NCBI RefSeq assembly: GCF_001937195.1
Contig: NZ_MSDO01000012.1
Span: 62,001-126,000, forward strand
DNA: 64,000 nucleotides
Direction: 5' to 3'
Source of the DNA: Salinicola socius
Lineage (GTDB): Bacteria > Pseudomonadota > Gammaproteobacteria > Pseudomonadales > Halomonadaceae
The position numbers and the translations under genes were made by a program. Position 1 is the first letter of the stretch. Every line of letters begins with the position of its first letter. Under the pieces are notes generated by a model. That model was not told where the DNA came from, did not search any database, and saw only the letters and a list, made by a program, of their open reading frames with translations. Below are positions 8,473 to 17,638 of this stretch, in pieces.

Positions 8473-10539
8473 TCATTGGTTGCCCGTCTGAATCTGGCTC
8501 AGAAAGTCATTGCATGGCGTCGTCTCATCGGCGCTAGGGGAAACCAGTGCCAGTAGCGCCGCGGCGGGAGTCGCAACGGTCCCGAGGAAAGCGCCAATCG
8601 CGCCCCGAGCGAGCAATGACCCCGTATCGACACCAGGCGAAGGGTTCTTGAAGGTACCTTCCACGTAGAGCGGCGAGCGCAAGGTGAACACGCGCGCACC
8701 CTTGCTTTCCGGTTCGATGGTCAGGTCCAGCGCTTCGTTGGCGAAGTTGACGGTACCATCGATCTTGATCAGAGCGTTTTCCGTATCGATCAGGAAGAAG
8801 CGAGTACTGGCCAACCCATCGGTGACTTCCAGATTAGTGGCTGCACAGTTGATCTTGACCTGCTCGTCTCCGAACAGCTTGCCAACCAGATAGTTACCGA
8901 CATTGAGACCGGCGAGCTCCATCAGGTTCTGGCTGATGAGGCCATCATTGATCAGCATTTGAAGATTGCCGTCACTCGTCCCCAGCATGCTGGCTACCGA
9001 GTTGCCGGTGCCGCTCAGCGTGGCGTCTCCGTTGAGTTCTCCTCGGCTGTTTTGCATCAGCTCCACATCGGGAAACAGACGGCTCAGCATCAAGTGGCGG
9101 ATATGCATATCGATCCGGCTCTGCATCGGGCTCTGGCTGCCGTCGAGACGTAGTGTCGTATTCAGACTGCCGCCTGCAACGCCGAATCTCAGCGGGTCCA
9201 GCAGGATCTCCCCGTCATTCAGCGTGACATGCGTATAGATGTCTTCCAGGGGAAGGGAGTCACCGTGTTCGATGCGTTGTGCGGTGAACTTGACGTCGGC
9301 GTCCATCGTTTTCCATTGAGCCGTATCGAATTCCTCGACCGGCAGCAACTTGTCTTCTGGCTGACGACTGGCTTCACCCCGGTCGCTTTTTTCCGCATTC
9401 GAGTCAGCGCCTATCAATGGGGCGAGGTCGGCGAAGCGCAACTGCTGCGAGACGACTTCGCCCTTGAGCAAAGGTCGTGGTTCACCCATCCGATAAGTGA
9501 GATCGCCATGGATATCGCTGTCACCAATACGGCCATCAAAATCCCGGTAGCGAAAGGAAAGTGCTTCTTGGGTATCCAGATTGGCCGTTAGATGACCCTG
9601 TGTGGAGTAGGGTGGGGTATCAGGCAGCGTGACGCCGATGATGTCATAGAGATCGCCCAGGTTCTGACCCGAAAAGCTCAGATCCATGTCGATCTTTTTG
9701 GGTGCCAGGGGGTCTACCAAGGTGCCAGTGACGGAAACCCGGGTTGCGCCGGCTTCCACCGAAGCCTGGATCGGATAGGGTGCACCGCGACGTCTCAGGG
9801 CGGCCAGGCCGCCGAGCTTACCTTCTCCATCAACATTCTGGCGCTGGTACTCACCCTCGGCTTTCCAGCCAAATGCGTAATCAGCGATGTCCTGGTCGTG
9901 GACGGCCTGTTCGGCGGCGCCTTCATTCTCGGTGAGCTCGCTGAACGCGATCGGCTTGCCGAGAAGCGCGATCGTGGCATCGATATTGGCAGCCAAGGGG
10001 GCGTCTTCATAATGGACATCGACCGGATCGAAGGCGATGTCCCCGACATCGATCGTCCAGCCACTGCCGTCGTCCACCGGCTCGTCTGCGCCCTGGCTTC
10101 CTTTTTCGAGATCGAACGTCCAGTTGTTCTTGCCGTCTTCGAGACGCACCAGTGCCGCCTTGGCTCCCGAAAATTCGATATGAGGAATGGAGACCGTCTT
10201 GCCCATGAGCGGTATCAGCGATAGCTTCACATCCAACGAAGCGAGCTCGAGTAAATCCCTGTCAGTGACGGCTTCCGGGCTGCCCAGGTGAATGTCCTCG
10301 GCGTGAACGTGAGGCCATGGCACCCAGCTGCGCCACCCGGACTCGCCCTGCGGCGATTCCCACGAGACGGTCAGATCTCCGTCGATGGCGAAGGGTCTGT
10401 GAATCGCATTCGAGACTCGTTCATTGATGGTGGGCTTGAGTCGATTCCAATCGAATGTCACAACGATGATGATGAGGGCGATCATCAGCAACAAGACGAT
10501 CGCCACCACCCATAGCGCAATTTTCTTTCCCAATGTCAT
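8473..10539 (-). CDS. AsmA family protein (inner-membrane anchored, periplasmic)
   Basis: 688 residues. One N-terminal membrane segment (about residues 7-27, rich in L, I and V) is followed by a long periplasmic beta-rich region typical of AsmA/TamB-type bridge proteins, which are linked to phospholipid transport and outer-membrane homeostasis. The C-terminal DLTIEPESKGARVFTLRSPL with GTFKNPSPGVD is characteristic of the AsmA C-terminal domain. ATG at 10539 is chosen; the longer frame would begin at a TTG. The site GGACGG upstream is weak. It is monocistronic and flanked on both sides by parS sites. Confidence 0.85.
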   Translation of the reverse strand: MTLGKKIALWVVAIVLLLMIALIIIVVTFDWNRLKPTINERVSNAIHRPFAIDGDLTVSWESPQGESGWRSWVPWPHVHAEDIHLGSPEAVTDRDLLELASLDVKLSLIPLMGKTVSIPHIEFSGAKAALVRLEDGKNNWTFDLEKGSQGADEPVDDGSGWTIDVGDIAFDPVDVHYEDAPLAANIDATIALLGKPIAFSELTENEGAAEQAVHDQDIADYAFGWKAEGEYQRQNVDGEGKLGGLAALRRRGAPYPIQASVEAGATRVSVTGTLVDPLAPKKIDMDLSFSGQNLGDLYDIIGVTLPDTPPYSTQGHLTANLDTQEALSFRYRDFDGRIGDSDIHGDLTYRMGEPRPLLKGEVVSQQLRFADLAPLIGADSNAEKSDRGEASRQPEDKLLPVEEFDTAQWKTMDADVKFTAQRIEHGDSLPLEDIYTHVTLNDGEILLDPLRFGVAGGSLNTTLRLDGSQSPMQSRIDMHIRHLMLSRLFPDVELMQNSRGELNGDATLSGTGNSVASMLGTSDGNLQMLINDGLISQNLMELAGLNVGNYLVGKLFGDEQVKINCAATNLEVTDGLASTRFFLIDTENALIKIDGTVNFANEALDLTIEPESKGARVFTLRSPLYVEGTFKNPSPGVDTGSLLARGAIGAFLGTVATPAAALLALVSPSADETTPCNDFLSQIQTGNQ

Positions 10540-10631
10540 GGCCCGGTTCCCGTCCTTGGAGTGACTCTCCAAGGGTAGTCCAAGCGGAGCGCCAGGGTGG
10601 TGACCGATCGTAGTGATTGGAAGGGTTCTCG

Positions 10632-10647
10632 TGTTTCACGTGAAACA
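10632..10647. other. parS site 3 (perfect consensus)
   Basis: TGTTTCACGTGAAACA, an exact 16-bp palindromic ParB site, lies between the asmA start and the gmhB end. Confidence 0.97.
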
Positions 10648-10687
10648 TGAGAGGTCGGGTCGGCGTCACGTTATTGGGTGACGTTGC

Positions 10688-11239
10688 TCACACGTCCAGG
10701 CTCAGAAGGCGTTTGCTGAACGCCTCGAGGTCATCACAGATCCAGGTGTCGCTATACGCCTCGTCCAGCTCGCGTCGAGTACGCTGCCCCTTTCCGGTGA
10801 GAACCAGTGCCGTGCGGCATCCGCCCGCGATTCCTGCTTGTATGTCGCGAAGGCTATCTCCGACCATCCAGCATCCGTCGAGAGTCGGGATGTTCAGGCT
10901 CTTGCGTATCCGTATTAACATTCCTGCTCGGGGCTTTCGGCAATCACAGTTGTCGGCAGGCAAGTGAGGACAGTATTCGATGATCGCAATCTCGCCGCCC
11001 GCTTCATTGACCAGTGATCGCAACCGGCAATGAATTTGCTCGAGAGTGCGAGTGTCATAGTAGCCGCGCCCGATGCCGGACTGATTCGTGGCAATGGCAA
11101 TGGTCCAGCCGTTCTGGTGGAGCTGGGCGATCGCGGCGATCGCGTCAGGGTAGGGCTCCCATTCCGACAGCGACTTGATGTAGGCATCGGAGTCCCGGTT
11201 GATCACGCCGTCGCGATCGAGAATGATGAGCTTGGCCAT
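10688..11239 (-). CDS. gmhB: D-glycero-beta-D-manno-heptose 1,7-bisphosphate 7-phosphatase
   Basis: 183 residues, the normal length for this HAD phosphatase. It removes the 7-phosphate during ADP-heptose synthesis for the LPS core. The HAD nucleophile and acid are D8 and D10 in LDRDGVIN; ATNQSGIGRG is the second motif; KPRAGM and VGDSLRDI carry the remaining catalytic residues. The zinc loop CPHLPADNCDCRKP is present. The other heptose-pathway genes (hldE, hldD) are in the LPS cluster downstream. In Pseudomonas gmhB also sits near glyQS close to the origin. ATG at 11239. Confidence 0.93.
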   Translation of the reverse strand: MAKLIILDRDGVINRDSDAYIKSLSEWEPYPDAIAAIAQLHQNGWTIAIATNQSGIGRGYYDTRTLEQIHCRLRSLVNEAGGEIAIIEYCPHLPADNCDCRKPRAGMLIRIRKSLNIPTLDGCWMVGDSLRDIQAGIAGGCRTALVLTGKGQRTRRELDEAYSDTWICDDLEAFSKRLLSLDV

Positions 11240-11308
11240 GGAGGGAATACCAAAAAAAGAGTCGTGCCTGATTATCGAACGTCATCGCAAGGGACGCAAA
11301 GCCGGCGA

Positions 11309-11324
11309 TGTTTCACGTGGAACA
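11309..11324. other. parS site 4 (one mismatch)
   Basis: TGTTTCACGTGGAACA, one base from consensus, lies between the gmhB start and the glyS terminator. Confidence 0.88.
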
Positions 11325-11384
11325 TGCTCGTGACGGTAAATTGCATTGCAAGAAGGCTAAAAGTTAACAGGCTTTGAAAGGCAC

Positions 11385-11410
11385 AAAAAAGCCCGGCTCC
11401 ATGGCCGGGC
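11385..11410 (-). terminator. Rho-independent terminator of glyQS
   Basis: On the minus strand a 7-bp GCCCGGC/GCCGGGC stem (11391-11397 with 11404-11410) is followed by six U's (A-run 11385-11390). It is 30 bp after the glyS stop and separates glyQS from gmhB; parS site 5 begins 4 bp from its base. Confidence 0.88.
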
Positions 11411-11413
11411 TAG

Positions 11414-11429
11414 TGTTTCACGTGAAACG
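11414..11429. other. parS site 5 (one mismatch)
   Basis: TGTTTCACGTGAAACG has the complete inner palindrome with only the last outer base changed. It lies between the glyS stop and the glyS terminator, so it is transcribed in the 3' UTR. Confidence 0.9.
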
Positions 11430-11439
11430 TGCCTGTCGA

Positions 11440-13506
11440 TCAGGACTGGAGTTCGGCAATGTCCGCCACTTCGAGGAACAGCGACTGCAGGCTGGCGAGC
11501 AGCGCCAGGCGATTGGCCCGAATGGCATCGTTCTCGACCGCGACCATGACTTCATCGAAGAAGTGGTCCACGGGCCCACGCAGTGTCGCCAGGATGTCCA
11601 GCGCCTGCGCATACTCGGCCTCGCGGAACAATGGCTCGACCTGATCGCGACAATCCGAAACGGCGTTTGCCAGTGCGACTTCCGCGTCTTCGATGAGTCG
11701 ATCGCTGTTCACTTCGGTGCCGCCATCATGCTGCTGCTTGGCCAGGATGTTCGATACGCGCTTGTTGGCGGCAGCCAGGGCGCTGGCTTCCTCGCGCTGA
11801 CTGAAGCGATGGACGGCGCGCAGACGCCGGGCGAAGTCGAGTGGTCGCGTCACCGGACGCGCTCGCACCGCCAGGTAGACGTCGACCGGCAGGCCCTCGT
11901 CCTGAGCCCAGGCACGGAAGCGGTCCAGCATATAGGTCAGGACATCATCGACCAGGCCCTCCGACTTGGGCAGCTCCCGATGCTGGGACGCCGCTAGCTC
12001 CAGCAGTTCGCGCAGGTCGAGATCCAGCTCACCCTTGATCAGGATGTTGAGTACGCCGATGGTGGCGCGCCGCAGGGCGAACGGATCCTTGGCGCCGGTC
12101 GGGCGCTGGCCGATGCCGAAGATACCGGTCAGGGTATCCAGCCGGTCAGCCAGAGCGAGCGCCTGGCCGGTGGGCGTCCGAGGGATCTCGTCACCGGCGA
12201 AGCGGGGTAGATACTGTTCGTGAATGGCTTCCGCTACCGATTCCGGTTCACCGTCGTGGCGGGCATAGTAGGTGCCCATGATGCCCTGAAGCTCGGGGAA
12301 TTCGAGCACCATCTCGGTGACCAGATCGCATTTCGCCAGTTGGGCCGCACGCCCGGCCGCCTGGGAGTCACCGCCGATCTTGCCGGCAATGAAGCGGGCA
12401 ACGACTTCGCTGCGGGCGGCCTTGTCGGCGAGCGACCCCAGCTCGCGCTGAAACACCACGCTGGCCAGCGATTCACGACGCGCTTCCAGCGTCTGCTTGC
12501 GGTCGGTCTCGAAAAAGAAGGCGGCATCGGCAAGTCGTGGACGAATGACCTTTTCGTTGCCGTAAATGACCTGCTGAGGATCTTCGCTGTCGATGTTGGC
12601 CAGGGTGATGAACTGCGGCTTGAGCTTGCCGTCGGCATCGAGCAGGTGGAAGTACTTCTGATTGGCCTTCATCGAGGAGATCAGGCACTCGGCGGGCACC
12701 TCGAGGAAGCGTTCATCGAATGTGCCGGTCAGCGCCACCGGCCATTCGACCAGCCCGTTGACCTCTTCCAGCAAGTCTTCATCGATGACCGCCCGGGCGT
12801 CATGGACTTCCGCCTCGGCCAGGACCTGTTCACGAATGCGCTCACGACGGCGCTCGAGATCCACCAGCACATAGGCGTCTTCGAGCGCGGCCTCGTAGTC
12901 GTCGGCGTGACGGAGTTCGATCGGCGTCGGGGCATGAAAGCGATGGCCCAGCGTCGTACGACCGGATGCCAGGCCGAGCACGCTGGCCGGCACGACCTGA
13001 TCGCCGTAAAGCAGCACCAGCCAGTGAACCGGGCGTGAGAACTCGATGCGCGAGGCACCCCAGCGCATGTTCTTGGGCACGGGCAGGGCGTTGATGGCAG
13101 CGTTGAGGATCGCCGGCAGCAGCGTCTCGACCGTTTCTCCCGACTGCCGTTCACGATAGCCAAGCCAGGTACCCTTGTCGGTTTCCAGATGGATCAGCTC
13201 TTCCACCGTCACGCCGCAGGAGCGGGCGAAGCCTTCGGCCGCCTTGGTGGGCTGGCCTTCCTTGAATGCGGCGACCAGGGCCGGGCCGCGCTTTTCGACT
13301 TCACGGTCCGGCTGCTTGTCTGTCAGTGCCTCGATGCGAACGGCGAGACGGCGCGGAGAGGCGAGTGCGTAGGCTTCGCCATGGGGCACCTCGGCATCGA
13401 CGAGCCCCTTGACGACACCGTCGCGTAGCGCAAAGGCGAGACTGGAAAGGGCGCCCGGCGGCAGCTCTTCGACGCCCAGTTCGATCAGTAGGGTGTTGGC
13501 TGCCAT
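11440..13506 (-). CDS. glyS: Glycine--tRNA ligase beta subunit
   Basis: 688 residues, matching the bacterial alpha2beta2 GlyRS beta subunit (689 in E. coli). It works with GlyQ to charge tRNA-Gly. Typical features are TLLIELGVEELPPGAL at the N-terminus, a central HD-like region, and a C-terminal helical anticodon-binding domain ending in EVADIAELQS. Start choice: ATG 13506 gives the family N-terminus, while ATG 13512 overlaps the glyQ stop as ATGA and is closer to GGAG; either implies translational coupling to glyQ. The much longer in-frame extension into glyQ is not real. Confidence 0.95.
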   Translation of the reverse strand: MAANTLLIELGVEELPPGALSSLAFALRDGVVKGLVDAEVPHGEAYALASPRRLAVRIEALTDKQPDREVEKRGPALVAAFKEGQPTKAAEGFARSCGVTVEELIHLETDKGTWLGYRERQSGETVETLLPAILNAAINALPVPKNMRWGASRIEFSRPVHWLVLLYGDQVVPASVLGLASGRTTLGHRFHAPTPIELRHADDYEAALEDAYVLVDLERRRERIREQVLAEAEVHDARAVIDEDLLEEVNGLVEWPVALTGTFDERFLEVPAECLISSMKANQKYFHLLDADGKLKPQFITLANIDSEDPQQVIYGNEKVIRPRLADAAFFFETDRKQTLEARRESLASVVFQRELGSLADKAARSEVVARFIAGKIGGDSQAAGRAAQLAKCDLVTEMVLEFPELQGIMGTYYARHDGEPESVAEAIHEQYLPRFAGDEIPRTPTGQALALADRLDTLTGIFGIGQRPTGAKDPFALRRATIGVLNILIKGELDLDLRELLELAASQHRELPKSEGLVDDVLTYMLDRFRAWAQDEGLPVDVYLAVRARPVTRPLDFARRLRAVHRFSQREEASALAAANKRVSNILAKQQHDGGTEVNSDRLIEDAEVALANAVSDCRDQVEPLFREAEYAQALDILATLRGPVDHFFDEVMVAVENDAIRANRLALLASLQSLFLEVADIAELQS

Positions 13507-13508
13507 GC

Positions 13509-14471
13509 TCATGCGTCTCCTGAATGGGTTTCTGGCGTTTTCTGCAACAGCTCGCGGCGCAGCGCTTCCGGCGCCATCGGAAAGCCGGCAGCTTCGCGTG
13601 ACGCGTAGTAAGCGTGAGCGACCTCTCGCGCCAGCGTGCGCACTCTCAAGATGTAGCGCTGACGTTCGGTGACCGAGATCGCGTGGCGCGCATCCAGCAA
13701 GTTGAAAGTGTGTGAGGCCTTGAGCACCTGCTCGTAGGCGGGCAACGGCAGGTTGGCCTCGAGCAGCTTGTTGCATTCGCTCTCGCAGTGGTCGAAGGCT
13801 TCGAACAGATAGGGCACGTCGGCGTGTTCGAAGTTGTAGGTCGACTGCTCGCGCTCGTTCTGCAGGTAGACATCACCATAGGTGATGCGGCTACCGTCCG
13901 GCGCGATCGTCCACACCAGATCGTAGACGCTGTCGACGTCCTGCAGGTACATGGCGATACGCTCGAGGCCGTAGGTGAGCTCGCCGGTCACCGGGAAGCA
14001 TTCGATCCCGCCCGCCTGCTGGAAGTAGGTGAACTGGGTCACCTCCATGCCGTTCAGCCAGACTTCCCAGCCGAGCCCCCAGGCGCCGAGCGTCGGCGAT
14101 TCCCAGTTGTCCTCGACGAAGCGGATATCGTGAACCCGTGGATTGATGCCGAGACGCTCCAGCGAGCCGAGGTAGAGATCCTGCAGGTCTTTCGGCGAGG
14201 GCTTCATCACCACCTGAAACTGATAGTAGTGCTGCAGGCGATTGGGGTTTTCCCCGTAGCGACCATCGGTGGGTCGACGCGACGGCTGGACGTAGGCGGC
14301 GTTCCAGCTCTCCGGGCCGATCGAGCGCAGGAAAGTCGCCGGATGAAAGGTGCCGGCGCCCACTTCCATGTCGAGTGGCTGCAGCACGACACAGCCTTTT
14401 TCCGCCCAGTATTGCTGAAGGGCCAGTATCAGCCCCTGAAAGGTTTTCGCATCTGCCGTCGAGACTGTCAT
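13509..14471 (-). CDS. glyQ: Glycine--tRNA ligase alpha subunit
   Basis: 320 residues. [37 protein letters not shown] and [18 protein letters not shown] are hallmark class II GlyRS alpha sequences for ATP and glycine activation. ATG 14471 is chosen because the family begins a few residues before TFQG and because a -10 box at 14510-14515 would place transcription start near 14503, excluding the in-frame TTG at 14510. Cotranscribed with glyS. Confidence 0.95.
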   Translation of the reverse strand: MTVSTADAKTFQGLILALQQYWAEKGCVVLQPLDMEVGAGTFHPATFLRSIGPESWNAAYVQPSRRPTDGRYGENPNRLQHYYQFQVVMKPSPKDLQDLYLGSLERLGINPRVHDIRFVEDNWESPTLGAWGLGWEVWLNGMEVTQFTYFQQAGGIECFPVTGELTYGLERIAMYLQDVDSVYDLVWTIAPDGSRITYGDVYLQNEREQSTYNFEHADVPYLFEAFDHCESECNKLLEANLPLPAYEQVLKASHTFNLLDARHAISVTERQRYILRVRTLAREVAHAYYASREAAGFPMAPEALRRELLQKTPETHSGDA

Positions 14472-14509
14472 TGACTGCGCACCGTTGCCCATGAATTCGT
14501 GAGCCGCCA

Positions 14510-14515
14510 AGTATA
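14510..14515 (-). promoter_or_regulatory. glyQ: Putative -10 box TATACT of the glyQS promoter
   Basis: TATACT on the minus strand lies about 38 bp upstream of the chosen glyQ ATG. I see no good -35 hexamer at 17 bp, so this is a partial promoter call. Confidence 0.4.
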
Positions 14516-14649
14516 CAATTAGCGCTCAATCGGTTATAGGCACCGTCGACCATCGCTCCGGCTTGTTTTAAAGAGTCAGCGAACATCGGATGCGTCGCAC
14601 GGTCGTAAGCGCCACAAGATAACCGAGTCGATCAAACAGGAGTTACGAC

Positions 14650-15621
14650 ATGATCGTTGTCACTGGCGGGGCCGGCTTCATCGGGGCCAATCTGGTCAAG
14701 GCACTCAACGCACGCGGCCATCAGGACGTCATGGTGGTCGACGATCTCAGCGATGGCACCAAATTCGTGAACCTGGCGGACTGCACGCTGGGCGACTATC
14801 TCGACAAGGACGATTTTCTGGCCCGGGTGAAAGCGGAACTGCGCGGCGAACTCGGCGGTCTGCCCACGATTGACGCCATTTTCCATGAAGGCGCCTGCTC
14901 GGATACTACCGAATGGGACGGACGCTTCATGCTGGAAAACAACTTCGAATACTCCAAGGTGCTGCTCGAGTACTGCCAGGCCAGGCGCATTCCATTTCTC
15001 TACGCCTCTTCCGCCGCTACCTATGGCGGTAGCGAAGTCTTCGTCGAGGACCCCGCGCATGAGAAGCCGCTCAACGTCTACGGTTACTCCAAACTGCTGT
15101 TCGACCAGTATGTACGCGCGCGCTGGGATGATTTCGACAGCCAGGTCGTCGGCTTTCGATACTTCAACGTCTACGGCCCGCGCGAGCAGCACAAGGGCAA
15201 GATGGCAAGCGTCGCCTATCACCACCACACTCAGGTCAAGCGTGGCGAGAACCCCAAGCTGTTCGGTGCCTGGGATGGCTATGACGCTGGCATGCAGAGC
15301 CGCGATTTCGTCTATGTCGGTGACGTGGTCGACGTCAATCTGTGGTTTCTCGACAACCCCGAGGTTTCCGGCATCTTCAACCTGGGCACCGGACGTGCCG
15401 AGCCGTTCAAGGCGATCGCCGAGACCGCCATCGATTTCTATTCCGACAAGGATGGGGCAGAGGTCGGGATCGAGTACATCGACTTTCCCGACGAGCTCAA
15501 GGGGCGCTATCAGAGCTATACCCGCGCCGATATCGGTCGACTTCGAGAGGCGGGCTACACCGCCGAGTTCAAGACGGTGCGCGAGGGTGTTTCGGCCTAT
15601 CTGGAATGGTTGAATGGGTGA
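14650..15621 (+). CDS. hldD: ADP-L-glycero-D-manno-heptose 6-epimerase
   Basis: 323 residues of the SDR-type epimerase family. It converts ADP-D,D-heptose to ADP-L,D-heptose, the donor for inner-core LPS. Motifs: NADP-binding [11 protein letters not shown] at the N-terminus, [19 protein letters not shown], and the catalytic [24 protein letters not shown] is typical of HldD. ATG follows AGGAG by 7 nt. It is first in a run of LPS genes; its stop overlaps the waaF start by 8 nt. Confidence 0.96.
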   Translation: MIVVTGGAGFIGANLVKALNARGHQDVMVVDDLSDGTKFVNLADCTLGDYLDKDDFLARVKAELRGELGGLPTIDAIFHEGACSDTTEWDGRFMLENNFEYSKVLLEYCQARRIPFLYASSAATYGGSEVFVEDPAHEKPLNVYGYSKLLFDQYVRARWDDFDSQVVGFRYFNVYGPREQHKGKMASVAYHHHTQVKRGENPKLFGAWDGYDAGMQSRDFVYVGDVVDVNLWFLDNPEVSGIFNLGTGRAEPFKAIAETAIDFYSDKDGAEVGIEYIDFPDELKGRYQSYTRADIGRLREAGYTAEFKTVREGVSAYLEWLNG

Positions 15622-16651
15622 AGCCAAGCGGGGCGATACCGCGGCAAGGAACACGCCACGTATCCTCGTCGTCGGCCCCTCCTGGGTCGGCGATATGGTC
15701 ATGGCGCAGAGCCTGTTCATCACGCTCAAGCGACGTCATCCGGGCGCGAGGATCGGCGTGCTGGCGCCGGGCTGGTCGCTGCCGATTCTCGAGCGTATGC
15801 CGGAAGTCGACGAGGCCATTGCACTGGACGTGAAACATGGCGAGTTCGGCTGGAAAACCCGGCGCGATGTCGCGCGTTCGCTGAAAGGTCGCTTCGATCG
15901 GGCCATCGTTCTGCCACGCTCGCTGAAGTCGGCGCTGGTGCCGTTTCTCGCCGGCATCCCGCACCGCACCGGTTTTACCGGCGAACAGCGCTACGTGCTG
16001 CTCAACGATCGGCGCAAACTCGACAAGACGGTGCTCGATCAGACCGTGAAGCGCTTCGTCGCGCTGGGCCTGGATGCCGACGAGGAAGTCGGCGGCGAGC
16101 TGATCACGCCTCATCCGCGGCTCCGTGTCGACGCGGCGCGTCAGGACGCGCTGCGCGCCGAGCTTTCTCTGGGCGAGCGACCCGCCATCGGGATGATGCC
16201 GGGAGCGGAGTACGGTCCGGCCAAGCAGTGGCCGCTCGAGTATTTTCGTGAGCTGGCCGCGACGCTGATCGCCCGCGGCCACGCCGTCTGGGTTCTCGGA
16301 GGCCCCAAGGATGCCGCCGCGGGCGATGTCATCGCCGAAGGGCTGGCGCATGCCCATAACCTGTGCGGCAAGACCCGTCTGGCGGACGCCGTCGACCTGC
16401 TCGCTGCCTGTGAGCAAGTGGTCACCAACGACTCCGGGCTGATGCACGTGGCTGCTGCGGTCGGAACGCGGATTCAGGCGCTCTATGGCTCCTCCTCGCC
16501 GGCTTATACACCGCCGCTGACCGACAACGCCGATATCCACTATCTGGCGCTGTCATGCTCGCCCTGTTTCGAACGCACCTGCCCACTGGGGCATCGAAAT
16601 TGTCTCAAGCAGCTGTCGCCTGCAAGCATTCAGCAGGCGATCCAGGGCTGA
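15614..16651 (+). CDS. waaF: ADP-heptose:LPS heptosyltransferase II
   Basis: 345 residues, GT9 family. It adds the second L,D-heptose to the LPS inner core at the cytoplasmic face. [30 protein letters not shown] and [15 protein letters not shown] are diagnostic for WaaF, and [17 protein letters not shown] is the usual cysteine-rich C-terminus. The first ~15 residues precede the domain, consistent with the start inside the end of hldD (8-nt overlap, translational coupling). Confidence 0.94.
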   Translation: MGEAKRGDTAARNTPRILVVGPSWVGDMVMAQSLFITLKRRHPGARIGVLAPGWSLPILERMPEVDEAIALDVKHGEFGWKTRRDVARSLKGRFDRAIVLPRSLKSALVPFLAGIPHRTGFTGEQRYVLLNDRRKLDKTVLDQTVKRFVALGLDADEEVGGELITPHPRLRVDAARQDALRAELSLGERPAIGMMPGAEYGPAKQWPLEYFRELAATLIARGHAVWVLGGPKDAAAGDVIAEGLAHAHNLCGKTRLADAVDLLAACEQVVTNDSGLMHVAAAVGTRIQALYGSSSPAYTPPLTDNADIHYLALSCSPCFERTCPLGHRNCLKQLSPASIQQAIQG

Positions 16652-16725
16652 CGAAGAGAGCGGCAGCCGGTCGGCTAGCCACTGTCCGTGATGTCGATCC
16701 TCCGCCATATCTATCGAGAGCGAGC

Positions 16726-17613
16726 ATGCCGCTACTGACTGCCAAGCGAAAACGCAAACTGCGATCAGCGCTTCGTTTCCTGCACTATCGAATGAAGAAC
16801 CCATGGTCCTCTCGCCGCGTCCCTTCCAGCGGTGATCGGCTCATCATTTCATTGACCACCCACCCGCCGCGTATTCGTCAGGTCTTCGCTACGCTGGAAT
16901 CCCTCTGCGAACAGGATCTCGACGCCTTCGACATCCACCTTTATCTTTCCCGGCGCGACAGAGAGGCGATCGGTAGCCTGCCAGCATCGCTGCAGCGTTT
17001 GGCGCGACGGGGAGTGAGAATCGTCGTGACCGAGGAAGACTACCGCTCCTACGACAAGTTGGTGCACGCGCTGAAGGCTTTTCCGGAAGCCACGATCATC
17101 ACCGCCGACGACGATATGCTTTATCCCCCGAATTGGGCGCGGCGGCTGGTCGACGGCGTGACCCGATTTCCCGGCTGTATCGTCTGCCACCGCGGTCATA
17201 TGCTCTGCGAGAGTGCGCCGGGCTCGGGGGAAATTTCCTATCAGATGGTCAAGAGTCGTCGCGACCCCGGTGCCATCCATCCCAACTTCGCGCTGATGCC
17301 CACCGGAAGCGGAGGCGTGCTGTACCCGCCTGGCGCACTGAACCCCATGGTCTTCGACGTCGAGGCCTTTCGGGCGCTGGCGCCCAACGCCGACGACATC
17401 TGGTTCAAGATGGCCTCTCTCAAGGCCGGCACGCGCTGCGTCAGAATCAACCCGCGTAATGTCGACTTTCTGCCGACCCCGGCAGCGGGGGAGTCGGCGC
17501 TGCACGAAGACAATATCAAGCGCGGCGGTAACGACGTGCAGTTCGCCAACTGTCTCGCCCGCTATCCCGAGCTCAAGCCGCTGATCTTCGGTGGGCCACC
17601 GGAGCGCGAGTGA
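16726..17613 (+). CDS. Putative glycosyltransferase with GT-A-like DDD motif
   Basis: 295 residues. The core reads RLIISLTTHPPRIRQVF near residue 35, then ATIITADDDMLYPPNW (about residues 123-138), whose DDD is a likely metal/nucleotide-sugar site, and later PTGSGGVLYPPG and PNADDIWFKM. This pattern occurs in LPS/capsule glycosyltransferases related to GT2. Donor and acceptor are unknown. ATG 16726 follows GAGAG; an earlier in-frame ATG at 16555 would lie inside waaF. Located between waaF and a GT4 gene, so LPS core extension is likely. Confidence 0.72.
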   Translation: MPLLTAKRKRKLRSALRFLHYRMKNPWSSRRVPSSGDRLIISLTTHPPRIRQVFATLESLCEQDLDAFDIHLYLSRRDREAIGSLPASLQRLARRGVRIVVTEEDYRSYDKLVHALKAFPEATIITADDDMLYPPNWARRLVDGVTRFPGCIVCHRGHMLCESAPGSGEISYQMVKSRRDPGAIHPNFALMPTGSGGVLYPPGALNPMVFDVEAFRALAPNADDIWFKMASLKAGTRCVRINPRNVDFLPTPAAGESALHEDNIKRGGNDVQFANCLARYPELKPLIFGGPPERE

Positions 17614-17638
17614 ACGACATGACACGGATGATGACTTC

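Noticed and set aside
8091-11439. A full oriC in the parS region
   Set aside because: I looked for DnaA boxes (TTATNCACA or reverse) and a nearby AT-rich unwinding element and saw no cluster. The region is origin-proximal by parS, not the origin itself.
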